DNA from: Datnioides undecimradiatus
Taxonomy: Eukaryota; Chordata; Actinopteri; Lobotiformes; Datnioididae
Reading direction: 5' to 3'
Assembly: GCA_008933995.1 (NCBI GenBank)
Contig: WARS01000046.1
Span: 3,396,026-3,460,025, forward strand
Length of the DNA stretch: 64,000 bases
Shown one piece after another: positions 61,844 to 64,000 of this stretch (positions are counted from its first letter, which is position 1; every line of letters starts with the position of its first letter). The notes under the pieces are model-generated. The model saw nothing but the letters and a program-made list of their open reading frames with translations. It was not told the DNA's origin and did not search any database. A program made the translations under genes and the position numbers.

Positions 61844-63204
61844 ACTATCAGTTTCTTTCTCATTGCATTCTTGTTCTCATCGCTGCATCCTTTCAGCTCT
61901 TCGTTTTTCCCCTATCGCTTCATTTGACTTCTGCTCTCCCGGGCTCTCCCTTCTTATCTCCTGCTCTCCCAGCGCCTTCCTCCTCTTATTCTCCTGCCTT
62001 TCATGTGTCCTTTTCCACTATCTAATGTCTGTCTCTGGTGTCTGTCTTAGAAACAGCCTCCTATAGATCCATATATACCATCTGGCTGCTCGACACGAAT
62101 AGCCAGCTCACTACAAACGCCACTCTGCTCCTCAGGCCTTTTAGCATTCTGAATTCCTGTCTGTGTAAAGTTTTGCAATTTGACCAAGCCAGCCAACTAG
62201 CTAGGCATAGCAAATGTAAGCCTGTTGGGTACTTGGCTACGCCTGTGGTCATGCCTGTTTTGTTAAGAGTGCAGGCAAGACCGGTTCTCGGTGCACCGGA
62301 TCACAAAGCGATGCTAAATCCTTGGATTAATAGCTAGATATACATTGAATATCATATTAGTTAGGTTGACTGTTTGCCCATGCCAGTGCATGTACAGTGT
62401 TTGAATGTAGTGAATACTGACTCCTTGAAAACTAGTGCCAGCATAAGCCCCTAATTTTGCAAGTGTTATATTGTAACATAACATGGCCTTTTATTTGATG
62501 GCTGACCAGTGTTTGTCGCCTACCAAACTGCAAATTACTTGAGATGATAAAGGGTTTTTCATAGTGCCTGGATGGCAGTTAGCTTTGCACCTCCAGGACA
62601 CTCATTTTGTTTCTCCTGAATCCTTATCATCTTGTCTCTGCTGTATCATTTTGTGGTAAATGCCACCAGTCCTTTGTGGTCACCTTCACGTAGAAATGTG
62701 CTCCCTACTTTGGGGGCTCGTTTACTAAGCAGCTGCTATTTGTATTGTTTTCCTAACCTTGTGTTTATGTGGGAAATTGACTTTGTTTTGTATTTCATGT
62801 CTCAGAAATAGCAGATTCCAACTTTCCTCATCTATCTTGACATGGTTAGCCCACTTTCTGTTAAGTGTTTCCCCCAGGATGTGAGACATTTATAGACTGA
62901 GAGAGGATGCATGGTCTATCCATCTGTGACAGGGTATTTCTGTCAGGAAAACATATAGCTTGGGGGGAAAATCAAAGATAGTGATGAAGTCATTATGGGA
63001 CGTGCTGATTTTCTTCCCGCAAATGGGAAATGGGGAAAAAAAACAAAACATGATGAGACAAACCGCATAACATACAGAGTGTACCCCCTCTGTGATTTGC
63101 TTTGTGTCAGAAAGGGTTTAAAAAGAAAATAATTGAGAGAAGAAAGCAAGTTAAACAAATTAGATTCAATTATCACCCGACGGTCTGTCTCTCTCTCAGG
63201 ATGG

Positions 63205-63330
63205 GAAGTTGTTTCAGTTTTTGGTACTAGTGCCGATACAATATCCAGATTTTGATTCTGACACCAAAACTTTTTACAAAAGAAGCCAAAGTTCTTTAAT
63301 GTTAAATATTATCTAAACATAAGCAACCTC
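63205..63330 (+). mobile_element. Possible fragment of a fish dispersed repeat
   Basis: The phrase 'ggtactagtgccgatacaat' and the following 'gacaccaaaactttt' resemble a repeat with 'ggtaccagtgccgatac' that I have seen in teleost introns. The match is short and boundaries are not visible. Confidence 0.4.
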
Positions 63331-64000
63331 ACAAGAACCCTGCCTCAGTAAAATACAATCCTGAGTATAAATATGAAATATTGATTTTAATTTCTACAGT
63401 TATGAATCTGAATTAGGGTTAGGGCATCTATTTTTTTTTTTCTTTAAATAAGATGCTTGTGAAGTTAATGCACACTATAAAATCACAAAATAGAAATATA
63501 TTTGCTATATATTTTCCCAGTTATAGAGAAAAATACAACTGTACACCTCCTGAATCCAAGTATTTCCCTTTCACAGAAAAAAACAGTAGTTTCGTTGCCT
63601 CGTTAAAACAAACTTTATTTAAACTTGACAGAAACGAAATAAAACCCATTATAACCGTCCTAATTAGACTTCCCACAATTTCCATCTCTGATTTGATCGA
63701 AATAAATCCTTAATACGCAAAGATGTGAAAATATTCTGGCTCGACATGTTGTTTTTCCCTGCGCCTCACTGAGCGAGAGTCTGTTGGAGCTCACTCACTT
63801 CTTCTTCAGGTTCGGCCCGTTGAATTAGCGAGATACAATTACAAAAATCACCCGAAAAAGCGCCTAAACATAAAACAAATGGTAATCGACTCAGCCAATA
63901 GTCCAAATGAAAGTCGTCCAGTCGCCCAGCCTTAATTGAAACAATTATGTATTGGGAACATTGATGGCAGTTGACCTGCCTTTTCTCTCTCAAAAGGTTA

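Overview
The window is vertebrate genomic DNA, most likely from a ray-finned fish and probably a percomorph. It carries the 5' half of one recognisable protein-coding gene, fut8 (Golgi alpha-1,6-fucosyltransferase), on the plus strand. Three things point to a teleost: the fut8 protein is clearly vertebrate but diverged from mammals, dinucleotide (CA/TG) microsatellites are very frequent, and there are decayed copies of dispersed repeats that I recognise as common in teleost genomes. There are no operons, CRISPR arrays, prokaryotic signals or tRNA genes.

Positions 1 to about 40,740 hold no coding exon I can support. This is either intergenic DNA upstream of fut8 or intron between upstream untranslated exons and the ATG-bearing exon. 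It contains microsatellites, homopolymers, a perfect 3 x 22 bp tandem repeat, several decayed repeats, a short telomere-like array, a G-quadruplex motif and several RFX-type X-box motifs, three of them within 1.8 kb.

From 40,742 to the end lies fut8. The first coding exon has a probable leader of about 400 nt with two short upstream ORFs. It is followed by four more coding exons at 48525-48643, 49721-49883, 54872-54986 and 59327-59564. All splice sites are GT/AG, and the phases join without a break into 279 codons plus one base. These exons encode the cytoplasmic tail, the signal anchor, the coiled-coil stem and the start of the catalytic domain, including the conserved six-cysteine block. 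The GDP-fucose-binding and catalytic motifs and the C-terminal SH3-like domain must lie beyond position 64,000; none is visible in the last 4.4 kb.

The introns are ordinary, with simple repeats and decayed transposon-derived sequence. A CpG-dense patch in intron 1 and an 11-bp perfect hairpin are the less explained parts. I found no convincing novel system. The points most worth a second look are the uORF arrangement in the fut8 leader, the RFX-motif set and the CpG patch.
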